Source: Ophiura sarsii | Taxonomy: Eukaryota > Echinodermata > Ophiuroidea > Amphilepidida > Ophiuridae | Length of the DNA: 64,000 nucleotides | Assembly (NCBI GenBank): GCA_035610835.1 | Contig: CM069449.1 | Location: 62,148,292-62,212,291, forward strand | Direction of reading: 5' to 3' | Shown: piece by piece, positions 1 through 64,000 of the stretch | Layout: each line of letters opens with the position of its first letter | Numbering within the stretch: the stretch's first letter is position 1 | Notes under the pieces: model-generated | Seen by the model: only the letters and a program-made list of their open reading frames with translations | Databases searched by the model: none | What the model was told of the DNA's origin: nothing | Made by a program: the position numbers and the translations under genes

Positions 1-30
1 ACATTTTCCCTTTTTTCAAGTATTAACTAA

Positions 31-274
31 GGGGTCGTCCAAAATTATCGCCATTTTCACTTACGTACAGAGCGTACGTAACTTTTTACCCCCCTCGAGT
101 TACGTACGCTAAATAAATGGCGATTTAAAAATAAATAAATTGTACTTTAAAAAAAAAATCCCGCCTCTCAAGATCGCCATTTAAGTTACGTACGGTTGGG
201 TATATTTCGACCCCCTCCCCCCCTCTTACGTACGCTTTGTACGTAACTGAAAATGGTGAAAATTATGGACGACC
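31..274. mobile_element. palindromic MITE with GTCGTCC termini
   Basis: Termini GGGGTCGTCCAAAATTAT and the inverse ATTATGGACGACC face each other, with inner matching arms rich in TTACGTACG. About 240 bp, foldback layout, no coding capacity. Transposon class not determined. Confidence 0.7.
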
Positions 275-1121
275 GCTTAATTATTTAATGATCTTCTCTG
301 GTACGTCTCCTCTGAACTCAGTTATCCGTGGTCATGTATATCTAACTTCCAATTCAAGTTTGTTGATTATGTTTGCACTACATCAGCCAGTAGTCCCAGT
401 TTTGACAGCTAACAACCTAAATCGTATACAGGATAATTGAAACCCTTCCATGCGTATTCAACAGTATCTTGTGCTACACATCAACGGTGTTTCTAACACA
501 TGGAAATTTAACTAATAATTTAGTTGGAAATTATCTATTTGAATACAATTGACAATTTTAGAGCAGGTTCTTATACGCGTCACAAAGTGTATGATAGATA
601 ATTGATTCGCCAACAGTGCATTCGTACTTGATAATCACTCTCGGCCTTGCATTCGTGCGGCTATCATGTACAAATGCAGTGGCTCATCAATTTAATTATC
701 CTTATCATAGAATCACCGTACATGTAAATTATTGTTTTCACATTTAAAATCTGTAAAAAAGGGAAGAAAATACCAGTGTCACCTGCTTTGGGAACTTCAA
801 ATAGCTGAAAATGAAAGCAAACAGTCAGAAACTTTAATACTTTGTTCAATTTTTATATATATATATATTTTGTTTTTCTCCCTCAAAATAATAAAAAATA
901 TTCAGGGTCGGCCATGTATTTAGGGTCAGTCGGGCTAGGCCAATCAAACTCTTTTTTTTTAGGCCTTATTCATTTGCATTGTGGAACAGAAATTCATAAA
1001 ATTTCAAATTTGATTCCTATTTGGATGCTCTTCCAGTCTTTGCAACGTCGTACACAATGCAAAAATCTGACTTTAAATGTCTTTCTACATTTTCTGAATA
1101 AGCAAATCACTGCTAGTCCCT

Positions 1122-1398
1122 TTAACCCTAACCATCCTCAATGCCGCAAATGTGCACGGTAAAGTGTCTGTGCCAGCTGGCGTGGCACTTTTTTGATGAA
1201 ATAATGGCCCCAGGCTACATTGTCGGGCCAATACACTGGCCCGAGTATGATTGGCCCCTGTGGCGCAGTGGTAGAGCATTCGCCTGACAACCGAGAGGTT
1301 GTGGGTTCGAGCCCCGGTGGCGGCGCCACTCTTTTTGTCCGCGTTTTTGTCGTTGAAAAAAAGATTCTTCAAAATGCGACTTAGGAGGTTAGGGTTAA
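1122..1398. mobile_element. TTAA-flanked MITE carrying a tRNA-like sequence, copy 1
   Basis: Perfect 12-bp inverted ends TTAACCCTAACC / GGTTAGGGTTAA. If TTAA is the target duplication, the element starts CCCTAAC, as in piggyBac-type transposons. It holds a tRNA-like segment (1253-1328). A second, very similar copy lies 57 bp further on. Confidence 0.7.
1253..1328 (+). tRNA. tRNA-like (Val-GAC-like) sequence inside MITE
   Basis: A-box GGCGCAGTGGTAGAGC, anticodon loop CTGACAA (reads GAC), B-box GGTTCGAGCCC, ending GGCGCCA. The acceptor stem has mismatches and the anticodon stem one, so it may be a pseudo-tRNA or SINE head rather than a working tRNA gene. Confidence 0.5.
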
Positions 1399-1454
1399 CA
1401 GAATTTGTTTTTCTCTTTTTTTTTTTTCTTCAAAATTTTCCATGTATGATCTTA

Positions 1455-1738
1455 TTAACCCTAACGATCCTCAATGCCACAAATGTGCACGGTAAAGTCT
1501 GTCTGTGCCAGCTGGCGTGGCACTTTTTCGATGAAATAATGGCCCCAGGCTACATAGTTGGGCCAATACACTGGCCCGAGTATGACTGGCCCCCGTGGCG
1601 CAGTGGTAGAGCGTTCGTCTGACAACCGAGAGGTTGTGGGTTCGAGCCCCGGTGGCGGCGCCACTCTTTTTGTCCGCGTTTTTGTCGTTGAAAAATAAAT
1701 TCCTCAAAATGCGACTGTTAGGAGGAGGTTAGGGTTAA
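1455..1738. mobile_element. TTAA-flanked MITE carrying a tRNA-like sequence, copy 2
   Basis: Same family and orientation as copy 1, with the TTAACCCTAAC / GTTAGGGTTAA ends retained and a few substitutions and small indels. Tandem placement suggests local duplication or paired insertion. Confidence 0.7.
1588..1662 (+). tRNA. tRNA-like (Val-GAC-like) sequence, copy 2
   Basis: A-box, CTGACAA anticodon loop and B-box identical to copy 1; 5' end GGCCCCC and stem base GCGTTCGTC differ. Same caution: pseudo-tRNA versus active tRNA gene is unresolved. Confidence 0.45.
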
Positions 1739-1751
1739 TGGAGGTGTCCTA

Positions 1752-2120
1752 CAAGCATAAAAGTGTGCATTATATATTAGAAATATAACTATCGAGTCTA
1801 ACTTTTGTAATTATATAGAACAAAACACCACACTTATGACAAAAACAAATAAAACCGCAATCTTTCAACATGCACTTTTTAAAATTTGCGGTGATCGAAA
1901 GTCCCAGTGTCGATGATGTCATAGTTATACAATGCACATGCGCAAATTTGAGCACAGATACCCATGACGTCATCAACACCGAAACTTTCGATCGCCGCGA
2001 ATTTTAAAAATTGCATGTTGAGTGATGGCAGTTTTTATTCATTTGTGTTCTATATAATAACGTAATTTCGGCTCGATAATTATTTTTCTAACAAATAATG
2101 CTCAATGTTATGCTTGCGGG
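1752..2120. mobile_element. foldback element, ~370 bp
   Basis: AACATGCACTTTTTAAAAT is mirrored by ATTTTAAAAATTGCATGTT, with GATCGAAAGT / ACTTTCGATC inside it and AGAAATATAACTATCGAG mirrored further out. No coding content; class unknown. Confidence 0.6.
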
Positions 2121-2214
2121 ACCCTTCCTTTAACAACTTCAATGTAAAGAACAGTTACAGATATGAGGGCATTCGATATATACCTGCAATACCCCTGTAA
2201 AAACTTAACTAATT

Positions 2215-2998
2215 AATGTTTACTATCGGATATATATGATATATTAGATAGTTCAGTACTAAAAATATCTAAAATATCAGATAGTTTACATGACTTTCTA
2301 AATTATCAGATAGTTAAAAAAGCTATCTAAATTATCTAAACTATCTAAACTATCAGATACATTACTTAGTTCAGATAGTTGAAATAACTACTTAAATATC
2401 TAAAATATCAGATAGTTTACATAACTTTCTAAAATATCAGATAGTTGAAATAGCTATCTAAATTATCTAAACTATCTAAACTATCAGATATATAACTTAG
2501 TTCAGATAGTTGAAATAACTACTCAACATATCTAAAATATCAGATAGTTTACATAACTATCTAAAATATCAGATAGTTGAAATAAATATCTAAATTATCT
2601 AAACTATCAGATACATCTGATATATTACATAGTTCAAAAAACTACTAAAAGTATCTTAAATATCAGATAGTTGAAATAACTACTAAAAGATATATCAGAG
2701 AGTTTATTTCAACTATCTGAACTCTCTGATTTAGTTTAAATAGTCATTTCAACTATCTCAACTATCTGATTTAGTTGAGATAGTTATTTCAACTATCTCA
2801 ACTATCTGATATTTTATATAGTTAATTCAACTATCTGGACTATCTAATAGTTTAGATAGTTATTTTAATTACAGTTATTTCAACTATCTCAACTATCCGA
2901 TATTTTAGATAGTTAATTCAACTATCTGGACTATCTAATAGTTGAGATAGTTGAAATAACTGTAATTGAAATAACTATCTCAACTATCTGATATTTTA
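2215..2998. repeat. AT-rich palindromic minisatellite (GATAGTT/AACTATC)
   Basis: About 780 bp of ATCAGATAGTTGAAATAAC-type units. The left half is mainly in the GATAGTT orientation and the right half in AACTATC, so the block can fold on itself. Confidence 0.85.
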
Positions 2999-2999
2999 G

Positions 3000-3465
3000 G
3001 CCACAACTTGTTCTTGTGGAATTAAATAACAGAAAATAGCATATTAGCCTTACTAAGGGTTTGTTTCAAAGAGCAAAGTCCTTATATTAAACCTTATCAT
3101 ACCGGACCAACGATCGCTTTTTGGACGATCGATCATTGTTTTCTTTGAAACTATGCAGTTGTTCGAAAACAGGGCTAAAATATTACAGTTCGACCGTGAA
3201 TGCACCGAGAATGGCTAGTTTCTACAACGATCAATCTCTAGTGATCGTCTTTCCTCTCAATGCTAACCCCTACATGTAGGACCTATCAACATTATCGACC
3301 GGCCAAAATTGGGTCAATCGTAAGCAGGGGAAATGACCACCGCTGAAAAACTCAACCAATCCAAACGACTGTTATGGTAGCCTACACATGACGATCAGGC
3401 AAAATATGATCAATCGTCGGGCAGTGTGAAAAGGTTAATTATTAAGGGTCACTTTGAGAATAAGC
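3000..3465. other. unannotated flank, rich in GATCG motifs
   Basis: Repeated CGATCG / TGATCAAT motifs (ACGATCGC, GATCGATC, CAATCGT) but no ORF, clear termini or RNA gene. Possibly a decayed transposon. Confidence 0.3.
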
Positions 3466-3883
3466 AATAGACGTTATTCGTAATTGGCGATTTCATGTAA
3501 AAGAGGGAGACATACTCCGATGTCACACCGAATAAACATACAATCTCGTACTTTAACTGCAATATTATGAACTGTGAGATTCTACATTTTCCTAGATAGT
3601 GTCGGCTACCAGCAAACATTTCATTTCAAACTAGTGGAATAGATAGTTTATACATTCAAGTTTATTTCACGAATGTAATAAGGTCAAATATTGAACAGCT
3701 CAGAAGTATGACAAATTTTTATGAATAGTGCAAAGTTCACCACATGGAAAAATTACATCACTCTCGTCTCGACTACTTAACTAGCCTCGTTTACGGAGTA
3801 CTAATTGCTCTGAGCATGCTCAGTTGGATAGCAGGGCCCTCTTTTGACGATAAGTGCACCAATTACGAATAACGTCTATAAGG
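3466..3883. mobile_element. TIR element, ~415 bp
   Basis: ATAGACGTTATTCGTAATTG at the left is repeated in inverse as CAATTACGAATAACGTCTAT at the right. No transposase ORF between, so non-autonomous. Confidence 0.6.
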
Positions 3884-4261
3884 GTGGTTTTCATTGGTCC
3901 ATTTACGTGCATACAACTTGCAAACACTAGCATGCCCCCCTGTTTCTTAATTTGAATACACGAACAAAAGCAATCAACACCATCATATATATCTTTAAAT
4001 ACCATTTCCGATATTTTATTACAATTGAAAAACAATTAGGTTAATATTTCACATTATTGTATATTGTTTTGTGATTAAAAATAATTATTGCCTTCTGATA
4101 AGAATTATTGTATTTATAACATGATTTTCCTTTTAAAATTAATATTATACTATTATAAATTACTACATTTGAAGGTCAAATGCCATAAAACTGCAATTGC
4201 ACCCCTATGAGGGCGCTCAACAGATACCGAGACTCCTGTGTTATTATGTTTAAATATACTA

Positions 4262-4382
4262 CACTCTTAAAACAACAGGGTCAAATAAATCCATACAACC
4301 TTACTTAAAAAAGAGTCAAATTTTGACCACAAAAATTGACCACAAAGTGTTCAAAATTTGACCCTGTTTTATTAAGAGTGTG
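4262..4382. mobile_element. short MITE (~120 bp)
   Basis: Inverted ends CACTCTTAAAACAACAGGG and CCCTGTTTTATTAAGAGTG; the interior repeats TTTGACC in both orientations. Confidence 0.7.
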
Positions 4383-4678
4383 AGACCGTAACACAGACTA
4401 CAATACAAAATACATCTTGACAGCTGTAATGGCAAATGGGGGTGTATTGACACCAGACCCTCAACATATTTTCAAACAAATAACAGTAAGATTTACAATT
4501 CTAGGGGGAAAAATAACATTTTATCATAAACAAATTGTCACTTGTAAAGTAAAAAAACAAAAAGCTGCAAAAATATGGCACTTGACAAGAAAAGCACACA
4601 GTTTCAAACATAGCACCATAGAAAGTATCCACTATGGACCCAGCACCATAAAAAGTGAAATAATTTGAATTTGTAACC

Positions 4679-4930
4679 CCCCTGAGCACTCCCTGCTTTC
4701 TTACAGTGTCTCTGATTGGCTCATTACATGATATGATGCAATATACCCATGTAAAGTAACCAATCAATAAAGTGCTTTTATATCTCATTATCAACCATAC
4801 AACTGGTTGCATGGTTGATAAAGAGATATAAATCTTACACTGATTGGCTAAATGTATGGTATAATACTCTTTGTAACCAATCAAAATTGCACTTAGATGC
4901 CCATATATAGGCAGGTAGTGCTCAGGGGTC
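4679..4930. mobile_element. foldback MITE (~250 bp)
   Basis: Ends CCCTGAGCACTCCCTGC and GCAGGTAGTGCTCAGGGG; internal arms include TGATTGGCT and the mirror-like CAACCATACAACTGG / GGTTGATAAAG. The 193-codon frame over this block is an artefact of the palindrome. Confidence 0.7.
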
Positions 4931-5082
4931 AAGTGTTCCACTGGCAGACATCTCAAATGTTGCCAAATAAGAGATACACACATATTGAATATAAACTGTG
5001 ATATGCACGAGTTCATTACATCTTCGGGACAGCAAGCATGATATTGCCCAAATTGTTTTGAAATTTTAATTTTTTCCCACAT

Positions 5083-5655
5083 TTTTTAAAATTTTCAAAA
5101 AAAAATATAAAAACCAAACATAATTTAAATTGCTCTATGAAACATGGGGAGTGCAACAGGATTTTGTTAATAACCTGATCACTTACAAATTAAGCCTAGT
5201 TGTTTGTTAACTGTTGATTTTAAGAGACAGAAAATTTACTTTCTCCTTTAAAACATGTTACAAATATACACAATAATAATAATAACAACATTAAGGCTGA
5301 CAAGGCAACAGAGAATGTAAAGTAATATATTAATATAAGTTCATAATATTTGATGCAGCATACAATAAAAAAATCAATGTGGTTTACTTTCCATCTGTCT
5401 CAAACAAGAATGTATTAATAAAATAACATGATAATGTTAGAAATAATGTTTTAACACTAATGTCAAGTGTTCCCCTTTCTCTCCCTGATCAATGTTGAAT
5501 CACACAATTTGTCCACCATCAGCACATGGCCTGGCAACTTTGATTGGTGGGGAAGGGGGAGAAGTACGAGAAAGTGGAATCTTTAGGCAACCATAAACAA
5601 GATTCTATTTTCAAATGACTCAAATGACTGCCCCTATTGTGGTACAAACAACATG
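5083..5655. other. no feature recognised
   Basis: AT-rich unique-looking sequence beyond the 3' end of the gene. No ORF with recognisable domains, no tandem repeat and no terminal inverted repeats seen. Confidence 0.4.
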
Positions 5656-5659
5656 TTAA

Positions 5660-6015
5660 TTATTGGTATTCGCAATATGATGTGCTGTCAGCGGTTGCTT
5701 GGGAGAGGCAAATATATGCAGTGCATCATGGTAAAAATTCACCATCCATAAAAAGCCTGTGTAAGGCAAGTATAACACAGGAAAACATGTTATTGTGTGT
5801 TTAAATGTCAAAATGTTGGTTAAATGGTTATTATACATATGTACAATTTTACAATTCATTTTCTTTGTATTACTCATAGGGGCTCCTTTGTGAAGTTGTG
5901 TTATTAATTTCACAGTTGCAAGACAATCCAATGGTAGCTAGAACGGCGATGTTGACCCTAAGAGGTCAAACATTGAAATGGCACGAACAGCCGCTGGCGG
6001 TGAATCATATTGCGA
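5660..6015. mobile_element. TIR element (~355 bp)
   Basis: TTGGTATTCGCAATATGATG with CTGTCAGCGG at the left is mirrored by CCGCTGGCGG and ATCATATTGCGAATAC at the right. No coding content. Confidence 0.6.
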
Positions 6016-6660
6016 ATACTAAGAATAAGGGTTAAGTTTGAACACATTTTTTTTAAGATGGTAGATATCTCAACAAAACCTAGTGAGATGGAATAAAAAA
6101 TTCTTGTATGTAATTTATTAATTCAAAACTGGTTTGTCTTGTTACATTTTTTTCTTCACAGCCATGACAATCTGCTAAAAAGTACCCAGAAATCTTGACA
6201 AAAGCTTACAAAATACATTTCCCATCAAGCTTAGCTGGCACAATAAACATTTTACAAGATAAGAACACATACAATTTTGTTTATTTCAATTTGGGCAGAT
6301 GGTGCAGAAATGCTTTAAAAAAGAACAGAAAACACATACAATTTTACTTAAAAAACATCAAATTCAACTTTTAAAAACCAATTTCAATGTCTATCTCTTG
6401 TTTTTAGCCAACTTGTAGTATGAAAACCTTTGTAACATATATTTGTTAATAGCACCTGTCAATAAACATATTTTGTGCATGATTGTATTTGTGAAATGAT
6501 ATAAGCCATCATTACCAAATAATCAAGGTATAAACATTAATTGTGTCAATCTTAAGTTTATCATATTGCATTACTTAACACAATTAATGTATTTTTATAT
6601 CCTTTTGATCAGTTCAGTGTTATTTGCACTCGAGAATATCACAAACTGTAAGACGCAAGC

Positions 6661-6666
6661 TTTATT
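6661..6666 (-). terminator. polyadenylation signal candidate
   Basis: AATAAA on the minus strand about 165 bp beyond the stop codon of the last exon. Placement fits a short 3' UTR. A hexamer this short is common in AT-rich DNA, so support is modest. Confidence 0.45.
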
Positions 6667-6827
6667 TGAAATCGAATTTGGAGAAAATCAACATTTTATA
6701 TAATATGCTCTCAGAATCTCAGTTACAAAGAACAAATTTGGATGAATTTACTGTTTCCAGAATAGGCAGAAGTGCTAGCAAAAATAATTGTTACAAAGGC
6801 TGTAATTGCGCGAGAAAAATGCAATGT

Positions 6828-60929
<54,102 letters not shown>

Positions 60930-61516
60930 CTATGGAGAGTAAATAAAAGCCACTATGAGAATTTGTCTCAACAGTACTTTTGCTTCTTCAAGGATTATAG
61001 ATTTTAATAAAAGAATTATTTGGCTTGTCCAAATAATTCTGTGTTGCTCATGCACTAGGATTAGGATTGCCAGTTTGTTTTCCTGGCTTTCTAGACGCCC
61101 TCGATTTTACTGCCTCAGGTTGACCAATCCCGTGATGGGATTTGTCATACCGCGAAATTTGCTTTGTTGTTTAGTCGCGCGGATCGAAGCATTTTTGACC
61201 TTCCCCTTGTTCTCCATTTTCTAGTCATATCGTTTCTGTTTCATACCGGGAAACATCTCCAAAAATTCTCTCTCTACTCATCGGATTTCGCGATTCGCGT
61301 CAATTGTTGCAGTGTTTTACCTGTACAATTTTAGCACCGGCTTTCAGCTGTTACGTGTAGGATCTTCAGGTTTTTCAACTCTTCAAATCTTCTTCATCTT
61401 CTATTGAATTACCGCACTATATATACTGTTATTTTCCGATCTGTGTGAGTAGATTTATTTTAATTATCTGATCGTTTTTCTATTGGCCTGTTCTACTTTC
61501 TGCCTATATAAACACG
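60930..61516. other. presumed 5' region of retroelement / intron
   Basis: Contains a short inverted repeat AGAATTATTTGG...CCAAATAATTCT at 61011-61037, then GC-richer sequence leading to the ATG at 61517. No exon of the minus-strand gene seen. Confidence 0.4.
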
Positions 61517-62876
61517 ATGGCCCCTAAGAGATTGCCAACTAAAAGAAAGGCTACCGATCAAGGTCACGAACGCCAAACTCGCGCCCAGGCGAGGGCTATG
61601 AACGATTTGTTACCAGGCCCGTCGTCAGTATCAACAAACCAAAATCATAACATCATAAATCAACCTCAGCCTCTGCATATCGCCCTGTACAACAGGCCCG
61701 TGGCCGGAGTCGCGTCCGTAACCGTGGCCGGGAAGAGGCGCAAATATTGGGCGAGGAGGAAGACAACAAAGCGTCGCTGTCCCAGTACGCGAGGTTGTTA
61801 ATGCTGACGTATTGGACGTCGGAGTAGACGCGGAGGACGCCTTGCAACTTGAAATCGCTGGCGATGACCAAAGACAAGTGGCAGAGTCTGTTACCAATCC
61901 TCTGCCCAGTGTGCCCAATCAAGTTAACCAGCAGGTTCAGAGGTCAGCGCCGAATCAGGAGGTGAATTTGGAATCTTTTTCTGGCAGTGGACGTGGTGTT
62001 GTTGGTGGCGGATTTCGAGTACAAAATGCAGCGCAAAATGTAGGTCCTTCGGGCAGTGGCTATGCTCCGCTTAGACACGGTGTTGTACAACATTCTAATG
62101 CCGACCATCTACTACAAGGAAATGCTGGTGAGAATTTTTTAAATAATTTTGGGAGGGTTTTGGCCGGTGGAGTTGGTTTACAACCTACTTCATGCACTTC
62201 CCAATCTACTGATAATAATATCAATTCCATGTCCAATAATTCTACCGTTAGTATGAATAATAACACGTTCAATCGCTCGAATGCAAGTCAGTCATGTACA
62301 CCTGATAATAATGGTTATGGGCTAAGTATGGGTAACAATAACATGTCCAGTTTCAGTGTACCCGAGTATCCTACCCCTCATGCATTAACATCCATATGCA
62401 GCCCCTTGGGCGAATGCCTTCCACATAAATTGCGTGATAGAATTGTCAAGGGCGAGTACATTGATTTTGGCCTCTTACTTGATAAAGGGGAGGCTATTTC
62501 CAGTCCAATTGAATCTCCCGTCTTGGAGATAAATAATATGGGCCAATTGGTGATGAGTCAGGCTAAAAATCATCAGAAAATTTCATCCATACATTCATGG
62601 ACTAATGCCTTCTTTATCTATGCAGCAGTCTATTTGGCTGCTCATCCCGCTCACACCCAAGATCTTTTGTAATATGGCCAGATTATCAGAACTGCCGCTG
62701 CTAGATTTCAAGGTTATGGTTGGAGGCAATATGACACTCAATTTCGCTTACGCAAACAAATGCGACCTCACAAATCTTGGGCTTCAATGGATGGTGAATT
62801 GTGGAACCTTTATATCGCAGTACCATCTCCATCTGTACCTCTAAATACTTTACTTGATAATAATTTACTTAAATAA
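61517..62876 (+). pseudogene. retroelement gag-like ORF, broken
   Basis: ATG at 61517 opens MAPKRLPTKRKATDQ, but the frame ends at 61801. The main body continues one frame over (from about 61812) to an in-frame TAA at 62670-62672 and stays open beyond it to 62876. The C-terminal body, LPHKLRDRIVKGEYIDFGLL...WTNAFFIYAAVYLAAHP...(stop)...TAAARFQGYGWRQYD...ELWNLYI, resembles the gag-like protein linked in animal genomes to Ngaro/DIRS-type tyrosine-recombinase retrotransposons (recognised from family knowledge, not searched). At least one frameshift and one stop make this copy inactive unless readthrough occurs. It is on the opposite strand to the host gene. Confidence 0.6.
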
Positions 62877-62973
62877 TTGATTTATTGATTTTTTGCTTTT
62901 TCTTCCCCTTTTTGCTTTGCTTGTGTTTTCCTTCTTTTTTTTTTCTTTTCATAAAACAAATTTTATTGCACAG

Positions 62974-63551
62974 GTCGCACTTGGATCGTTGGCGACAGCT
63001 TTGTTGATTGGGCCGGCAAATACAGAACACAACTTAAAGGTGGTGGTGCAACTTTTTGGATTGGTGAGGGTGGTGCCAGGCTAAGTAGAGCGGTAGAGAT
63101 GTTACAATATAACTTGTGTCATCATCCATTTCCCTCCACTATTATAATGCATGCAGGTACTTGTGATTTGCACACTGCCCCCATATTTGACTTAAGACAA
63201 CGCGTTCTTGACACGCTGACCACGGTACGTAATCTTTTACCCCACACACGAATCATTTGGTCAGATATATTGCTCAGACGTTACTACCATGACGAGTCCA
63301 AGGCAGGTGGTGGTAAGTCTTGCGTCATCACACTTAACAAGTACGCTTTCAAAGTTTGCAGGTCTATAGGTAAGGCACATGTGGTCCTACATTATAAAGT
63401 TATCCACCCTTCAGATAAGTCGCTGTACAGATATGATGGGCTGCACATGTCTCCCAAAGGCAATGATGTTTTGAGACAATCTCTGCAAATGGCCCTTCTT
63501 TATTTCAATGAGTTTCCACAGGCATTGACCTTTACCACCCCTTCTGATTAA
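62974..63551 (+). CDS. retroelement SGNH/GDSL-hydrolase-like ORF
   Basis: It begins after an acceptor-like pyrimidine tract and TTGCACAG, giving RTWIVGDSFVDWAGKY with the SGNH block I GDS. Block III is HAGTCDL, where the usual GxND Asn is Cys. Block V is YDGLHMSPKGND (catalytic Asp and His kept). About 192 codons to TAA. SGNH domains are known in Ngaro-type and some other retroelements; here it follows the gag-like ORF, and no reverse transcriptase or tyrosine recombinase is seen before the window ends. Confidence 0.65.
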
Positions 63552-63583
63552 ATTTGCAAAATTCACTTCTTTATGCTCTTTCG

Positions 63584-63585
<2 letters not shown>

Positions 63586-63620
<35 letters not shown>
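63586..63620. repeat. poly-G run, 35 bp
   Basis: Uninterrupted G run about 35 bp after the SGNH ORF stop. True length uncertain in any assembly. Confidence 0.85.
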
Positions 63621-63621
<1 letters not shown>

Positions 63622-64000
63622 CTGGGCAAGTCCCCTCATAGGCCCTTGTTTGGCAGTTTGGTTACACCTTTTTTGATCACCCGAGTCACATCATTCTTTT
63701 ATGTTCATTTAATATTTGCTTTTCAGAGACAATACACATTTGACAAATGTTTATTAAATTACCTCTTCTATTTTCAGTAGAAGAGTGGTTGGGAGATTTG
63801 CTGTCAGCTTTCCCGGCTTTTGTTAATAAACAGGTGTCAGCCTTGTAGGTCAAGTTAGATTCTCCGAGATTTCTTAATCTGGGGTGGTTGGGAAAAGTTC
63901 GCTCCTCTGGGCGCTCAGATAAATTTAATCTTGATCTCTGTTCATGAATACCGCTATGGCGTGGGAAAATATTATATATATATATTCGTCCAATATTTTC
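63621..64000. other. 3' part of retroelement or flank
   Basis: Non-coding, with AATATTATATATATATATTC near the window edge. No RT, integrase or terminal repeat can be recognised. Confidence 0.35.

Noticed and set aside
1253..1328. Calling the tRNA-like inserts as confirmed functional tRNA-Val genes
   Set aside because: Stem mismatches and the carrier element make a pseudo-tRNA at least as likely, so they are given as tRNA-like only.
4501..5082. 193-codon open frame on the minus strand
   Set aside because: It spans a foldback MITE (4679-4930), has no domain, no codon bias sign and no splice context.
61631..61922. Minus-strand frames opposite the gag-like ORF
   Set aside because: Antisense shadows of the retroelement ORF with no domain.

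Overview
This is an AT-rich, intron-dense animal genome window. Gene structure and domain repertoire (VWC, VWD, C8, TIL, EGF, Ig) plus a tyrosine-recombinase-type retroelement fragment point to an invertebrate deuterostome. A hemichordate, echinoderm or cephalochordate is most likely; the sequence alone does not decide which. There is no prokaryotic operon, CRISPR array or viral genome.

Almost the whole window is one minus-strand gene. I could chain 45 exons (60929 down to 6828). Every splice junction keeps phase, giving 5,999 nt of coding sequence (1,998 residues plus stop). The 5' end (signal peptide and any earlier exons) is missing and should lie beyond the right edge. Reading N to C: Ig, EGF, Ig, EGF, EGF, Ig, four EGF, Ig, three EGF, two calcium-binding EGF, 14 VWC (first one truncated), VWD with an intact GDPH motif, C8, TIL, stop. 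The VWC-VWD-C8-TIL half matches kielin/chordin-like (KCP) and crossveinless-2/BMPER secreted BMP modulators. The Ig/EGF half is not part of those proteins as I know them, so this looks like a KCP-like secreted protein with an unusual N-terminal extension.

Layout: 1-6.8 kb, 3' flank with no supported gene, packed with small inverted-repeat elements, including two that carry a tRNA-like sequence, and an AT-rich palindromic minisatellite. 6.8-14 kb, TIL, C8 and VWD exons. 14-38 kb, VWC exons. 38-61 kb, EGF and Ig exons. 61-64 kb, a plus-strand, damaged retroelement (gag-like ORF plus SGNH-hydrolase ORF) in an intron or just upstream of the gene.

The introns hold many non-autonomous DNA transposons (TTAA-flanked and TA-flanked), tRNA-derived SINE-like sequences, a LINE 3' tail, minisatellites related to TATCACATGGG that lie near exons in six introns, and, most strikingly, repeated partial copies of the gene's own exon edges with their splice sites. 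The clearest is a 170-bp unit carrying the 3' end of a VWC exon, its 5' splice site and a G-rich tract, in near-identical tandem copies at 25.0-25.7 kb.
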